Assembly: GCF_004341375.1 (NCBI RefSeq)
Contig: NZ_SLXO01000003.1
Location: 186,001 to 250,000 of the forward strand
Direction: 5' to 3'
Source: Rhodothalassium salexigens DSM 2132
GTDB taxonomy: Bacteria; Pseudomonadota; Alphaproteobacteria; Sphingomonadales; Rhodothalassiaceae
Length of the DNA: 64,000 nt
Made by a program: the position numbers and the translations under genes. Positions 17,789-29,542 of the stretch are shown piece by piece. How positions within the stretch are numbered: position 1 is the first letter of the stretch; every line of letters begins with the position of its first letter. The notes under the pieces are model-generated. The model did not search any database. It saw only the letters and a program-made list of their open reading frames with translations, and was not told the DNA's origin.

Positions 17789-19852
17789 TCAGTAACGAAA
17801 CTGCGCTATCACGCGAAAGTCGCGGCCCAATTCGGGCAGGCCCTCGAAGCCGCCGGCGGTCAGCGTGGTGTGGTCGGTGTAGCGCTTGTCGAACAGATTG
17901 TTGGCCGCCAGGGTGATCGACAGGCCGGGCAAGGGGCTCGGGCGCCAGGACAGCCGCACATCGTGGACCATGTAGCCGTCCTTGACCGGGTCGCCGGCCG
18001 GCAGGTCGTCCAGGTCCCCGACCGCCGTCAAGGTGTAGCCGGCGACCAATTCGGGCAGGATCTCGACGCGGCTGTCCCACAGATAGCGGTCGCCAATGGC
18101 CGAGCCCAGGCGGCGCAGCACATTGACCGGCCGGCCTTCGGGGTCTTCGAGGTCGGCCTGGAGATAGCCGAGCCGGGTTTCGAAACGCTTGTTGGACCAG
18201 CGCGCGCTGGCCTCGAACCCCTTCGAGCGATAGGCGCCGTCCTCGTTGAAAAAGCGGGTGATGGCGCTGCCGCCCCGGCCGCCGGTGAACGAGATCACAT
18301 TGCTCAACCGGGTGCGGAAGTAGCTCGCCTTTACCTCCAGCCGGCCATGGCGGGTGAACACGCCGTCGCGCTCGAACCGGGCGCCGGCGTCGATGGTCTT
18401 GGCGCGTTCGGGGTCCAGATTGTCGCCGTCGAGCGTCACGTCCTCGGTGATGTGGACCAGCCAGCCGACCGGGATCGTGCTCGCCCCGCGCACCGACTGA
18501 CCGTAGCCGCCGAACAGCGTCAGCCCCGGCAGCACCTCCACATCGGCGCTGGCATTGGGCGCCACCGCCGTGCCGCGCGCCGTGGCGGTGCCATAGTCGG
18601 CCTTGAAGTCCTCATAGCGGAAGCCCGCAGACAGGCCGACGATGCCCCATTGCATCCGCTCCTGCATGAACAGGCCGATATTCTCGGTGGTGCCGGCGAC
18701 GTTCAGCGGCTGCGGCTGGCCCTTTCGCGGCGCGCGGCTCTTGGCCTCGTCGTTGAGATAGTCGAAGCCCATGGTCAGTTCGTGGCCGGTGGCGCCGACG
18801 TCGAACCGGGCGGTGTTCTTGAGCGTGACGCCGTAATTCTCGGTCTTGTAGCCGCGATCCCAGTCGAGATTTTCCAGATGGTTGCGGCTGGCATAGGCCG
18901 ACAGGTCCACATCGGCCAGCGGGCTGGCCGGGTCATAGCCGTAGCGCAGCGCATAGTGGGTCCGCTTGAGCTCCTGGCGCATCGGGCCGCCGCCCTTTTG
19001 GCCCTTGTCGTAGAAGTCCTGGTAGAAGTCCGGCGGTAGGTCGCCCGCGCCCCAGGGATAGAGGCCCTCGTTTTCGTGATGTTCGACCGACAGGCGCAGC
19101 GAGTGGCCGGCCTGGTCGAGCAGGCTGAGCTTGCCGAAATAGCTGGCGTCTTCGCTCGCCGCATTGGGGATGCGGTCGCCATCGCCGGCACGGTAGCGCC
19201 CGGCATCGAGGCGCGAGGCGTAGAGAACCAGGCCGAGGCCCTCGGCCAGTTCGCCAAAGCCCGCCACCGAGACCTGCTCGGCACTGGTCGCCGATTGGAA
19301 GCCGCCCTTGGCCAGCGCGCCGACCCGGCGCCGGGGGTCGAGCAGATCCTGGGCGTCGACGGTCTCCATCTCGACCGCGCCGCCGAGCGCGCCGGTCCCC
19401 TTGTCGGCTCCGACCGCACCGGTGGACAGCGCCACCCGCTTGAGCAGGAACGGGTCGAGCCGCATCAGCCCGCCCCGGTGTTGAAACAGGTTCTGGCTTT
19501 GGCGCACACCGTCGACGGTGATGTTGAGGTTGCTGCCCTCAATGCCGCGTACATAGAGCCGCTGATTGCTGGGCGTCCCGCCGCCGATGGTGATCGAGGG
19601 GCTGACCCGCAGGATGTCGTCCAACTCGGTCGCCGCTCGCTCGACGGTCACCTCGGGCGTGGTCAGGTCGCGATTGGTGCGCTGGCCGATCACCAGGATT
19701 TCTTCGATGGTGGCGTCGTCGTCGGCGGGTACGGCGTCAAGCGCCTGGGCCGGCACGCTCAGGCCGGCCGCCATCAGCCAGGGCAGCCGGGCGGCCGTGC
19801 TGCGCAGGACGGATTTGGAAGAGGTGGGGCGGAACGAGGGGGACGAGGTCAT
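17789..19852 (-). CDS. TonB-dependent outer membrane receptor (haem/siderophore type)
   Basis: 687-residue outer membrane receptor. After a signal peptide (about 1-38) there is a TonB-box-like IEEILVIGQR segment, a plug domain with ILRVSPSITIGGGTPSNQ, VRGIEG and the GALGGAVEMET segment, and a 22-strand barrel ending in the membrane-insertion signature DFRVIAQFRY with terminal aromatic Tyr. The plug resembles haem and catecholate receptors. Whether the ligand is haem or a siderophore cannot be settled: a haem-type FRAP/NPNL pair is not obvious. A palindrome just downstream of a promoter-like pair suggests iron repression. It is a single-gene unit. Confidence 0.88.
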   Translation of the reverse strand: MTSSPSFRPTSSKSVLRSTAARLPWLMAAGLSVPAQALDAVPADDDATIEEILVIGQRTNRDLTTPEVTVERAATELDDILRVSPSITIGGGTPSNQRLYVRGIEGSNLNITVDGVRQSQNLFQHRGGLMRLDPFLLKRVALSTGAVGADKGTGALGGAVEMETVDAQDLLDPRRRVGALAKGGFQSATSAEQVSVAGFGELAEGLGLVLYASRLDAGRYRAGDGDRIPNAASEDASYFGKLSLLDQAGHSLRLSVEHHENEGLYPWGAGDLPPDFYQDFYDKGQKGGGPMRQELKRTHYALRYGYDPASPLADVDLSAYASRNHLENLDWDRGYKTENYGVTLKNTARFDVGATGHELTMGFDYLNDEAKSRAPRKGQPQPLNVAGTTENIGLFMQERMQWGIVGLSAGFRYEDFKADYGTATARGTAVAPNASADVEVLPGLTLFGGYGQSVRGASTIPVGWLVHITEDVTLDGDNLDPERAKTIDAGARFERDGVFTRHGRLEVKASYFRTRLSNVISFTGGRGGSAITRFFNEDGAYRSKGFEASARWSNKRFETRLGYLQADLEDPEGRPVNVLRRLGSAIGDRYLWDSRVEILPELVAGYTLTAVGDLDDLPAGDPVKDGYMVHDVRLSWRPSPLPGLSITLAANNLFDKRYTDHTTLTAGGFEGLPELGRDFRVIAQFRY

Positions 19853-19893
19853 TACACAGCCTTTCGACTTGGCGGGGTCGGTAAGTATCGCAA

Positions 19894-19939
19894 ATGCGAG
19901 TCAATCGCATGTTCTGTCCGCAGTCCGCGTCACGGTCAA
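19894..19939 (-). promoter_or_regulatory. putative promoter with Fur-like palindrome
   Basis: On the minus strand TTGACC (19934-19939) and CAGAAC (19911-19916) are 17 bases apart. Immediately downstream lies the palindrome ATGCGA-GTCAA-TCGCAT (19894-19910), of the type bound by alphaproteobacterial Fur-family regulators. Its position at the start of transcription of the TonB receptor fits repression. The regulator is inferred. Confidence 0.45.
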
Positions 19940-20143
19940 TGCTTTTTCGCGACACGCGATTAATTAGCTGTTGAAGAAAGTATTAAAGCTATACACTTGG
20001 AAAATTATCGGAATCGTCATCTGTTCCGACATCAAGCGCTTTTTGCTCAAGCGAAGCTGTGTTCGGGTCGGGTTTCGTCCGGCGCAGAGGCCAAGCGCCG
20101 GCGGCTTGGACGCGGTGGCGTCAGGGGCGGCAAGCGGCGTCGC

Positions 20144-20803
20144 TCAGCCCGCCAATTCTTCAAGCCAAGCCATCAGGTCGTCCACCTGATGGTGCACCGC
20201 CGCTTCGTCCACATGGACGCCGCCCCATTGATAGCAGGTGCGCAGCCACACCGTGGTCATGCCGAGCGCGGCGGCGGGCTTGAGGTTGCGCGCCATGTCC
20301 TCGACCATCACGGCGCGTCGGGGGTCGACCGAGAAGCGATCCATAAACTGCGCATAGGGGGCGGGTTGGGGCTTGGGCACGAAGTCGCCGGCGGCGATGT
20401 CGAACACGCCGTCGAACTGGTCGGCGACGCCCAGGCGGGCCAGCACCCGCTCCGCGTGGGGCTCGGTACCGTTGGTGTAGACCAGCTTGCGCCCCGGCAG
20501 CCGCGCCAACAGAGCGCCGAGCCGCGGGTTGGGCGGCACCGGCGACACGTCGATATCGTGCACATGGTGCAGAAAGTCGTCCGGCGCCACGTTGTGGCGG
20601 TCCATCAGGCCGCGCAGGGTGGTGCCATAATCCACAAAGTACTGCTTTTGGAGTCGGCGCGCTTCGGCATAGTCCACATTGAGTAGATTTTTAATAAAGT
20701 CGCCCATGCGCTGATCGATCTGATCGAACAGGTTACATTCTGGCGGGTAAAGTGTGTTGTCGAGGTCGAAAACCCAGGTTTCAACGGGTCCGGCGTCTGT
20801 CAT
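20144..20803 (-). CDS. pyrimidine 5'-nucleotidase, HAD family
   Basis: 219-residue haloacid dehalogenase-like phosphatase of the SDT1/pyrimidine 5'-nucleotidase subgroup. All four motifs are present: FDLDNTLYPP (nucleophile Asp near residue 12), YTNGTEPHA, the lysine of FVPKPQPAPY and VEDMARN. The cap region with MGDFIKNLL and YGTTLRGLM is typical of alphaproteobacterial members. It probably dephosphorylates UMP or CMP or clears modified pyrimidine nucleotides. The start is ATG 20803; a TTG four codons earlier is possible. It is divergent from the DUF2336 gene. Confidence 0.88.
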   Translation of the reverse strand: MTDAGPVETWVFDLDNTLYPPECNLFDQIDQRMGDFIKNLLNVDYAEARRLQKQYFVDYGTTLRGLMDRHNVAPDDFLHHVHDIDVSPVPPNPRLGALLARLPGRKLVYTNGTEPHAERVLARLGVADQFDGVFDIAAGDFVPKPQPAPYAQFMDRFSVDPRRAVMVEDMARNLKPAAALGMTTVWLRTCYQWGGVHVDEAAVHHQVDDLMAWLEELAG

Positions 20804-20926
20804 CGGGCTTTTCAAGGAACCGTTAATCCTCTTTGTGTTTCTTTAGAGACCATTATATGGGGTCGATCATTTCAGGGTCCAGCCGGCGCTCGGCCGCCGG
20901 GCTGTTATTCAGAGGCAGCGCACAGC

Positions 20927-22198
20927 ATGACCGAGGGTGCCGACGATAGCGAGCGGCCGGATACGCCGGCAAGCGGCGGTTTGCCGCCGGAGCAATTGTC
21001 CTACGAACAGTCGCGCGAGATTCTCGCCGCAGGCGCGCCGGCCCAGCTTACCGCGCTCGCCCGGCGCCCCGACCTGCGGCCCGAAATCCTCTACTACTTG
21101 GCCCAGCAAGGCCCGTCCGGGGCGCGGCGGGCGGTGGCCAAGAACCCGCACACGCCGATCCAGGCCGACAAGCTGCTGGCCGAAGACGATCTGGATGATG
21201 TGCGCAGCGAACTGGCGCGCAAGATTGCCCGCATCGTGCCCACCGCCACGGCGCAGGAAAACGCCCGGCTGCGCGAGGCCGCACTCGCCATCCTGGAGAC
21301 CCTGGCCCAGGATCAGGTGCCCGCGGTGCGGCGGATCTTGGCCGAGGAAGTCAGCGCCATGCCGGAGATTTCTCACGCCCTGGCGTGCCAATTGGCCGCC
21401 GACCCGGACGAGGCCGTGCGCTGCCCGATGCTGGAATACTCACCGCTTCTGGGCGAGGACGATCTGCGCGAACTGATCGCTGCGGGGCTGACCGAGGCGG
21501 CCTTGACCGCCACCGCCAGGCGCGCCGACCTGCCGGCGGCGGTCGCCGACGATGTGGCGTCGACGCTGGAGGTGCCGGCGGTGGCTGCCTTGCTGACCAA
21601 TGAAAGTGCCGCGATCCGCGAGCAGACCATGGAACGGATCATCGACCAGGCCGAACGGGTGCAGGCGCTGCACCAGCCGCTGGCCATGCGCCCGGGCCTG
21701 TCGCAGCGCGCCATGATGCGCATTGCCTCGTTCGTCGCCTCGTCGCTGGTCGAGGCGATGGCCGACCGCAACCGCTTGCCGGCGCGCGCCAAGGAGCAGT
21801 TGCTGGCGCGGGTCAAGAAGCGCATGCAGCGCGAGCGCGCCGCCAAGGAAGCCAGTGCCGAGACCCGTCAGACCGCGCGGCAGATGCTACAGAATGGCGA
21901 GATCGACGACCGCAGCATCACCGACCTGATCGAACAGAACCGGCGCGATTTGGTGACCGTGTGCCTGTCGCTCAAGTCGCGCATCCCGCTCGAAAACGTC
22001 AATAAGATCCTCGACTCGAAATCGCCCCAGGCGGTCACCGCACTGGCCTGGCGCTGCGGCTTGCGCATGCGCACCGCCTATCTGGTGCAGGCCAAGCTCG
22101 CCCTGATCCCGCCGGGCAAGCTGCTGGCCGCCCGGCAGGGGCAGTACTACCCCATGAGCCGGGCGGAGATGGAAAAGCAGATCAGCTTTTTCCTCTGA
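20927..22198 (+). CDS. DUF2336 domain-containing protein
   Basis: 423-residue, mostly helical cytoplasmic protein of the alphaproteobacterial DUF2336 family. It consists of HEAT-like helical repeats, seen in LTALARRPDLRPEILYYLA, ARRAVAKNPHTPIQADKLL and IRRILAEEVSAMP-like units, and a C-terminal region with IDDRSITDLIEQNRRDLV and SKSPQAVTALAWRCGL. Such repeats form a curved binding surface. The function is not known; members are often encoded near signalling genes. Translation starts at ATG 20927, eleven bases after an AGAGG-like sequence. Confidence 0.85.
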   Translation: MTEGADDSERPDTPASGGLPPEQLSYEQSREILAAGAPAQLTALARRPDLRPEILYYLAQQGPSGARRAVAKNPHTPIQADKLLAEDDLDDVRSELARKIARIVPTATAQENARLREAALAILETLAQDQVPAVRRILAEEVSAMPEISHALACQLAADPDEAVRCPMLEYSPLLGEDDLRELIAAGLTEAALTATARRADLPAAVADDVASTLEVPAVAALLTNESAAIREQTMERIIDQAERVQALHQPLAMRPGLSQRAMMRIASFVASSLVEAMADRNRLPARAKEQLLARVKKRMQRERAAKEASAETRQTARQMLQNGEIDDRSITDLIEQNRRDLVTVCLSLKSRIPLENVNKILDSKSPQAVTALAWRCGLRMRTAYLVQAKLALIPPGKLLAARQGQYYPMSRAEMEKQISFFL

Positions 22199-22203
22199 CG
22201 CCA

Positions 22204-22231
22204 ACAATCGCCAGCCCTTGCCGGTGATTGT
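22204..22231. terminator. hairpin between convergent DUF2336 and phaB genes
   Basis: ACAATCGCC (22204-22212) pairs with GGTGATTGT (22223-22231), nine pairs with one G-U. It lies between two convergent stop codons. No U-run follows on either strand, so it is a weak candidate. Confidence 0.4.
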
Positions 22232-22258
22232 CGCGCCTGGACGACCAATATCCGGCGG

Positions 22259-22984
22259 TCAGTCCATGTATTGGCCGCCATTGATGGTCAGGGTCGAGCC
22301 GGTGACGAAGCCGGCGTCGTCGGCGGCCAGGAACAGCACGCCGCGGGCGATTTCGTCGGCCTGGCCCAGCCGGCCCACCGGGATCTGGGCGACGATGGCG
22401 TCGAGCACCTCTTGTTTGACCGCCTTCATCATGTCGGTGTCGATATAGCCGGGGCAGATGGCGTTGACGGTGATGCCCTTGCGCGCGCCCTCGGCGGCCA
22501 GTGCCTTGGTGAAGCCCAGCAGGCCGGCCTTGGCGGCGGAATAGTTGGCCTGGGTGAACTGGCCCTTCTGACCGTTGATCGAGCTGATGTTGATTACCCG
22601 GCCGAAGCCGCGCTCGCGCATGCCGGCCCACACCGCATGGGTCATGTTGTAGGCCGAGCTCAGGTCGGTCTCGATCACCTTGGTCCAGGCGTCGGGGCCC
22701 ATCTTGTGGAACGGCGCGTCCCAGGTGATGCCGGCATTGTTGACCAGCACGTCCACCGGCCCCAGGTCGGCCTCGATCTGGGCGACCGCATTGGTGCAGG
22801 CGTCATGGTCGGCGACGTCGAACTTGTAGGTGGGAATGCCGGTTTGATCGGAGAAGGCGCGCGCCTTCTCGTCATTGCCGGCGTAGCTCGCCGCCACCTT
22901 GTAGCCCGCGTCCTTCAAGGACCGGGCGATTGCGGCGCCGATCCCCCGAGTGCCGCCGGTGACCAGGGCAACGCGTTCGCTCAT
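22259..22984 (-). CDS. phaB: acetoacetyl-CoA reductase
   Basis: NADPH-dependent short-chain dehydrogenase that reduces acetoacetyl-CoA to (R)-3-hydroxybutyryl-CoA for polyhydroxybutyrate synthesis. The 241-residue protein has the cofactor motif VTGGTRGIGAAIA near residues 8-20, NNAGITWD, the catalytic Ser in INISSINGQKGQF and YSAAKAG (Tyr near 148, Lys near 152), and CPGYIDTDM. The GQKGQFTQANYSAAK stretch is diagnostic of PhaB. GGGGAGAAGAG precedes the ATG. It follows phaA in the same direction with a gap of about 108 bases. Confidence 0.95.
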   Translation of the reverse strand: MSERVALVTGGTRGIGAAIARSLKDAGYKVAASYAGNDEKARAFSDQTGIPTYKFDVADHDACTNAVAQIEADLGPVDVLVNNAGITWDAPFHKMGPDAWTKVIETDLSSAYNMTHAVWAGMRERGFGRVINISSINGQKGQFTQANYSAAKAGLLGFTKALAAEGARKGITVNAICPGYIDTDMMKAVKQEVLDAIVAQIPVGRLGQADEIARGVLFLAADDAGFVTGSTLTINGGQYMD

Positions 22985-23092
22985 CTCTCTTCTCCCCTGT
23001 GTGTCTCGTCTTTGGTCTGTCTCGTCCTTGGACGGTCGCGTCGACGGGCACGGCGGGCCGGTGTCCGCACGCCCGGCCCGCGGCCGCCGCGC

Positions 23093-24265
<1,173 letters not shown>

Positions 24266-24554
24266 GGATCGGGTCTCCGTGAAGGGGGATTGGTCAGGCA
24301 GTCGTCAAGGTGTCAGGCGAATAAAGGCGTCGGGGCGAACATACGGGCAGGCTATGGGGGGCACTCAAGCAACGGTCGTGACTCGACGACGCGGAGAAAC
24401 GAGGGCGCCCGTCGGTGGACGCGGATCGTCAAACTGAAACCCTGCTGCACCCTGGGCCGGACGCGCACCGCACGCGGGATTGCGTGCGGATGGGGCACCG
24501 TGAGCCCGGGTGGCAACCGAATGCTATCAAGTATTTATGCGCAGGCGTCGAGCG

Positions 24555-25841
24555 TCAAGCCGGCGACCGGCCGGGCCGGTCACCCGGCGCGCCAGCCGCG
24601 GCCCGGCGCCGGGGGATGGCCGCCGTGGCGGTCCAGCGGCCGAGCCATTGACCGAGGGCGGTGTGGAGTTGCTGGCGGGCGCGGCCGACCACCATGCCCA
24701 CATGCCCCGCCGGCGGTTCGATCACCATGGCCGCGGGCAGGGCGCGGGCCAGCGGCCGTGCCGATGCCGGCGGCACGATGCGGTCGCGTGCCGGGATCGC
24801 CACCAGCGACGGCACCGTGATCGCCTCGGGCCGCACCAACCGGTCGCCGACCGCCCAGGCGCCCGAGCCCGGTGCATTGTCGCGATACCAGCGGCCGAGC
24901 ACCGTGCGCGCCACCGCCACCGGCAGCGGCGGCCCGCCATTGACCCAGTCTTCAAGCGCCACGAACAGGCGCGCCGCTTCGTCGGTCGGGTCGAGGCGGG
25001 CGAACTGGCTGTACTTCTTCAACGTCAACGCCGGGTCGAGCATGCCGAACGCCCATTGCAACACGGCGCCGGGCACCAGCCCCGCGCGCGGCCCGCCGGC
25101 GACCCAGGCGGCCAGGACCGGCGCCAGCGGGCCGAGCCCGCCGGGCACGGAAAAGTCCCATGGGGTCGCCAGAAGAACCAGTCCGGCGACCCGGTCGGGC
25201 ACGTGGGCGGCCGCGGCCAGGGCCAGATTGCCGCCCATGCAATAGCCGGCCAGGATGACCGGCGCGCCGGTGGCGCTTGCCGCGCGGTCGATGGCGGGCA
25301 GGAACCGTTGCAGCAGATAATCGTCCACGTCGAAGGCGCGCTCGGCGTCGCCCGGCGTACCCCAGTCGAGCAGCATCGGACGCAGTCCGGCGGCCGCCAC
25401 CGTGTCCACCAGGCTGCGGCCGGGCAGCAGGTCCAGCACTTCGGCGCCGTTGACCAGCGACGGGACCAGGATAACCGCCGGTGTGCCCGCGGCGATCTGG
25501 TCGTCGCCATAGTCGATCAACCGGCTGGCGCCGCGGCGCAGCAGGCAACGACCCGCGCGCGGCCGGCGGCGGAACGGATGGTGCCGATAGCGATCGAGCC
25601 CGCACTGCAGGCCGTCCAGGTCGGCCACCAACCGGTCGCCCAGGGCGGCGATCACGGCGGCGGGGTCGGCGGCGTCGAGCCGCGCCAACAGCGCATTGGC
25701 CTCGTCGGCCAGATCGGGGTGCCAGACCGCGCCGCCATGGAGCGTGGCCGACAGGGCAGGCAGGGCGCCCGTCGCCGTGGCCATGGCCATGGTGAGATGC
25801 CAGGGCAACGGACGCGGCCCGCCGCGGGCTCGGTCAGCCAT
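24555..25841 (-). CDS. phaC: PHA synthase-like catalytic subunit
   Basis: 428-residue alpha/beta-hydrolase-fold protein resembling polyhydroxyalkanoate synthases. The lipase-like box is GYCMGGNLA, with Cys as nucleophile; the catalytic Asp is in IPARDRIVPP and His in PAGHVGMVVG. PhaC-like segments PAVILVPSLVNGAEVLDL, LLDWGTPGDAE and LLATPWDFSVPGG are clear. It is much shorter than class I PhaC (about 590 residues) and nearer to class III PhaC (about 355), which needs a second subunit. The start is ATG 25841, which overlaps the stop of the upstream small gene by eight bases. The same frame is open to 26333 but the extra part is a Pro/Arg-rich shadow. Confidence 0.82.
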   Translation of the reverse strand: MADRARGGPRPLPWHLTMAMATATGALPALSATLHGGAVWHPDLADEANALLARLDAADPAAVIAALGDRLVADLDGLQCGLDRYRHHPFRRRPRAGRCLLRRGASRLIDYGDDQIAAGTPAVILVPSLVNGAEVLDLLPGRSLVDTVAAAGLRPMLLDWGTPGDAERAFDVDDYLLQRFLPAIDRAASATGAPVILAGYCMGGNLALAAAAHVPDRVAGLVLLATPWDFSVPGGLGPLAPVLAAWVAGGPRAGLVPGAVLQWAFGMLDPALTLKKYSQFARLDPTDEAARLFVALEDWVNGGPPLPVAVARTVLGRWYRDNAPGSGAWAVGDRLVRPEAITVPSLVAIPARDRIVPPASARPLARALPAAMVIEPPAGHVGMVVGRARQQLHTALGQWLGRWTATAAIPRRRAAAGAPGDRPGRSPA

Positions 25842-26154
25842 GGTCACTGGGGTCTGTGGAGGGGGTGGCGGGGCGCCGGCCATGCCGATGATGCGGGGCC
25901 GGCCCTCCGGCCTGGTCGGGGCGCCCATGCCGGTGGTCGGGCGGAGGTCGGCGGTGCGATGGCGGCTCGCCGTCTGGTTGCTGGGGGGCGGTGGGCGGCG
26001 TTTCGGCGCGCTCGGCGGGTCGGTCGGTCGGTTCGGTGGCGGCCTTGGCGCGGGCGGGCAGGGCGCTCGGGTCGGCGGCCCAATGGGCCAGGTTGCGCTG
26101 CCATAGCGCCAGGAACGCCGTGGCCAGTTCCTGCGCTGTGGTGGTCTCTGCCAT
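25834..26154 (-). CDS. small protein coupled to phaC, possible PHA synthase partner
   Basis: 106 residues from ATG 26154. The first 35 residues, including LATAFLALWQRNLAHWAADP, form an amphipathic helix with the flavour of the N-terminal domain of class I PHA synthases. The remainder is Pro/Arg/His/Gln-rich and probably disordered. Its stop overlaps the phaC start in a different frame (ATGGCTGA at 25841-25834), so the two should be translated together. By position it could act like PhaE of class III synthases, but it is far shorter and no PhaE domain is visible. The tail overlaps out-of-frame sequence, so only the N-terminal part looks conserved. Confidence 0.55.
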   Translation of the reverse strand: MAETTTAQELATAFLALWQRNLAHWAADPSALPARAKAATEPTDRPAERAETPPTAPQQPDGEPPSHRRPPPDHRHGRPDQAGGPAPHHRHGRRPATPSTDPSDHG

Positions 26155-26206
26155 GCCTGCCTCGTCTCGCGCCGCGCGGCCGTCGCCGGTCCGCTCCGAT
26201 GGTCGC

Positions 26207-26257
26207 CCCCGCTAGAGAGAAGCGGTCGCCGGTGTCGGCCGCTTCTCTCTAGCGGGG
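26207..26257. promoter_or_regulatory. 19-bp perfect inverted repeat in the phaC/phaR divergent region
   Basis: CCCCGCTAGAGAGAAGCGG (26207-26225) and its exact complement (26239-26257) flank a 13-base centre. It lies 53 bases upstream of the small phaC-coupled gene and about 130 bases upstream of phaR. It has no U-tract, and the purine-rich GAGAGAAG core is unlike the surrounding sequence. It could be an operator or a 5' leader hairpin. PhaR sites in other species contain CTGC/GCAG or TGC-rich cores, which this does not match. Confidence 0.6.
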
Positions 26258-26390
26258 CGATCGCGCCGGGGAAAGCCTTGAGCCGACGGCGGGCCGGGCG
26301 CCGCCCACAGATTGCACCTTGCCCCGCGCCCATGGGTGCGCGACAATCCCGGCGCCAGCGTGGACAAGACGGCCGAAGGGAGTCAAAGAC

Positions 26391-26951
26391 GTGACTGAAT
26401 CCGCAAAAGAGGCGCCGGTCGTCATTAAGAAATATGCCAACCGGCGACTCTACAACACAGAAACGTCAAGCTATGTGACGTTGGATCATCTGGCAAGACT
26501 GGTCAAAGAAGGCCGTGAATTTGTTGTCCGCGATGCCAAGACCGGCGAGGATTTGACCCGGGCGGTGTTGACCCAGATCATCTTCGAACAGGAAGGCAAG
26601 GAAGAGACGTTGCTGCCGGTGTCGTTCCTGCGTCACCTGATCAGCCTGTATGGCGAGGGCATGCACACCATGGTGCCCGGCTTTCTGCAGGTCAGCATGG
26701 AAGGCTTCATGCGCAATCAGGAAAAGATGCGCGACGCGGTGCAGTCGTCGCTCGGCGCCAACCAGGCGCTGGCCGCGTTCGACGAAATGACGCGGCAGAA
26801 TCTTGACCTGTTCGAAACGGCGATGGGTATGTTTACGCCGTTCGCCGCCGCCACGAAGGGCGGCGGTGGCGACCCGGCCAAGCGCAAGGCGGACCTGCAA
26901 CGGCGCATCGCCGCGTTGCAGGCCGAGTTGGACGCGCTCGACAAGCGGTAG
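26391..26951 (+). CDS. phaR: polyhydroxyalkanoate synthesis repressor PhaR
   Basis: 186-residue transcription regulator that binds nascent PHA granules and the promoters of phasin and pha genes, releasing repression when polymer accumulates. The N-terminal DNA-binding domain carries the near-invariant IKKYANRRLYNTETSSYVTL (residues 12-31), then LVKEGREFVVRDAKTGEDLTR. The PHB accumulation regulatory domain follows (LTQIIFEQEGKEETLLP), and the C-terminus has a coiled coil (RKADLQRRIAALQAELDAL). The start is GTG 26391 with GAAGGGAG upstream. It is divergent from the phaC operon. Confidence 0.94.
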   Translation: MTESAKEAPVVIKKYANRRLYNTETSSYVTLDHLARLVKEGREFVVRDAKTGEDLTRAVLTQIIFEQEGKEETLLPVSFLRHLISLYGEGMHTMVPGFLQVSMEGFMRNQEKMRDAVQSSLGANQALAAFDEMTRQNLDLFETAMGMFTPFAAATKGGGGDPAKRKADLQRRIAALQAELDALDKR

Positions 26952-27266
26952 CGTCCGGCCGGACGGCGGGGCGGGCCGGCGGCCGGTGTTGCGCCCGGCG
27001 CCTGCCGGCCGTGCCTTTGGGGCCGCTCGACCCTGCGGCGGTCCATCGGACGGCCACAGGGCGATCGTGGGTCGACGGTCGGTTCGATCGGGACGCTGCC
27101 CGCGCAGCCATGGGTCGGGCGCGTCCGGTGCGCCCGGCAGCCCACCGGGTTGCCGCTTTGGCCCCCTGCGCGGCCGTTCCCGGGTCATCGTCTTGCCATC
27201 CGGTTCACCGGAATGCGGCGGCTTCCTTTCTGGGCGGCTGCGGCATTCCCAACAATGGATGTGAGT
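26952..27266. other. intergenic region upstream of the BCCT transporter
   Basis: Very GC-rich spacer. Just after phaR it has a 14-base perfect palindrome, CGTCCGGCCGGACG (26952-26965 region), without a U-tract. I see no supported gene; open frames here lack family character. A GTG-to-ATG extension of the transporter back to 27150 is possible but unlikely. Confidence 0.4.
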
Positions 27267-29339
<2,073 letters not shown>

Positions 29340-29485
29340 CGGGCGCGCCACAGCGGGCCGGGCTCCGGGGCGGGGCTCGGCCCCTTTCCTGGGGGGGCGG
29401 CCGATTCCCTGCGTCGGCGGTCAAGGGCCGCAGACCGGCCGTCTGGTCGCTTGCCGTTGCCCGGCACCGCTGATAGAAGGTGGCC

Positions 29486-29542
29486 ATGTCTTGGGTTCAG
29501 GCGCTCTCGATACAGCGAATTACCGGCCCGGCGCGCCGCTGA
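29486..29542 (+). CDS. putative leader peptide upstream of ileS
   Basis: An 18-codon frame, MSWVQALSIQRITGPARR, begins at ATG 29486 behind a strong AAGGTGG (29477-29483) two bases from the start codon. It contains two isoleucine codons close together, ATA (29510-29512) and ATT (29519-29521); ATA is very rare in this GC-rich genome. It ends inside a structured region that leads to the isoleucyl-tRNA synthetase gene. Too short to judge by composition, so the call rests on position, ribosome site and codon content. Confidence 0.4.
   Translation: MSWVQALSIQRITGPARR

Noticed and set aside
24555-26333. Longer phaC reading frame starting near 26333
   Set aside because: The extra 160 residues are Pro/Arg-rich and lie opposite the better-formed 106-residue frame, which overlaps a natural ATG for phaC.
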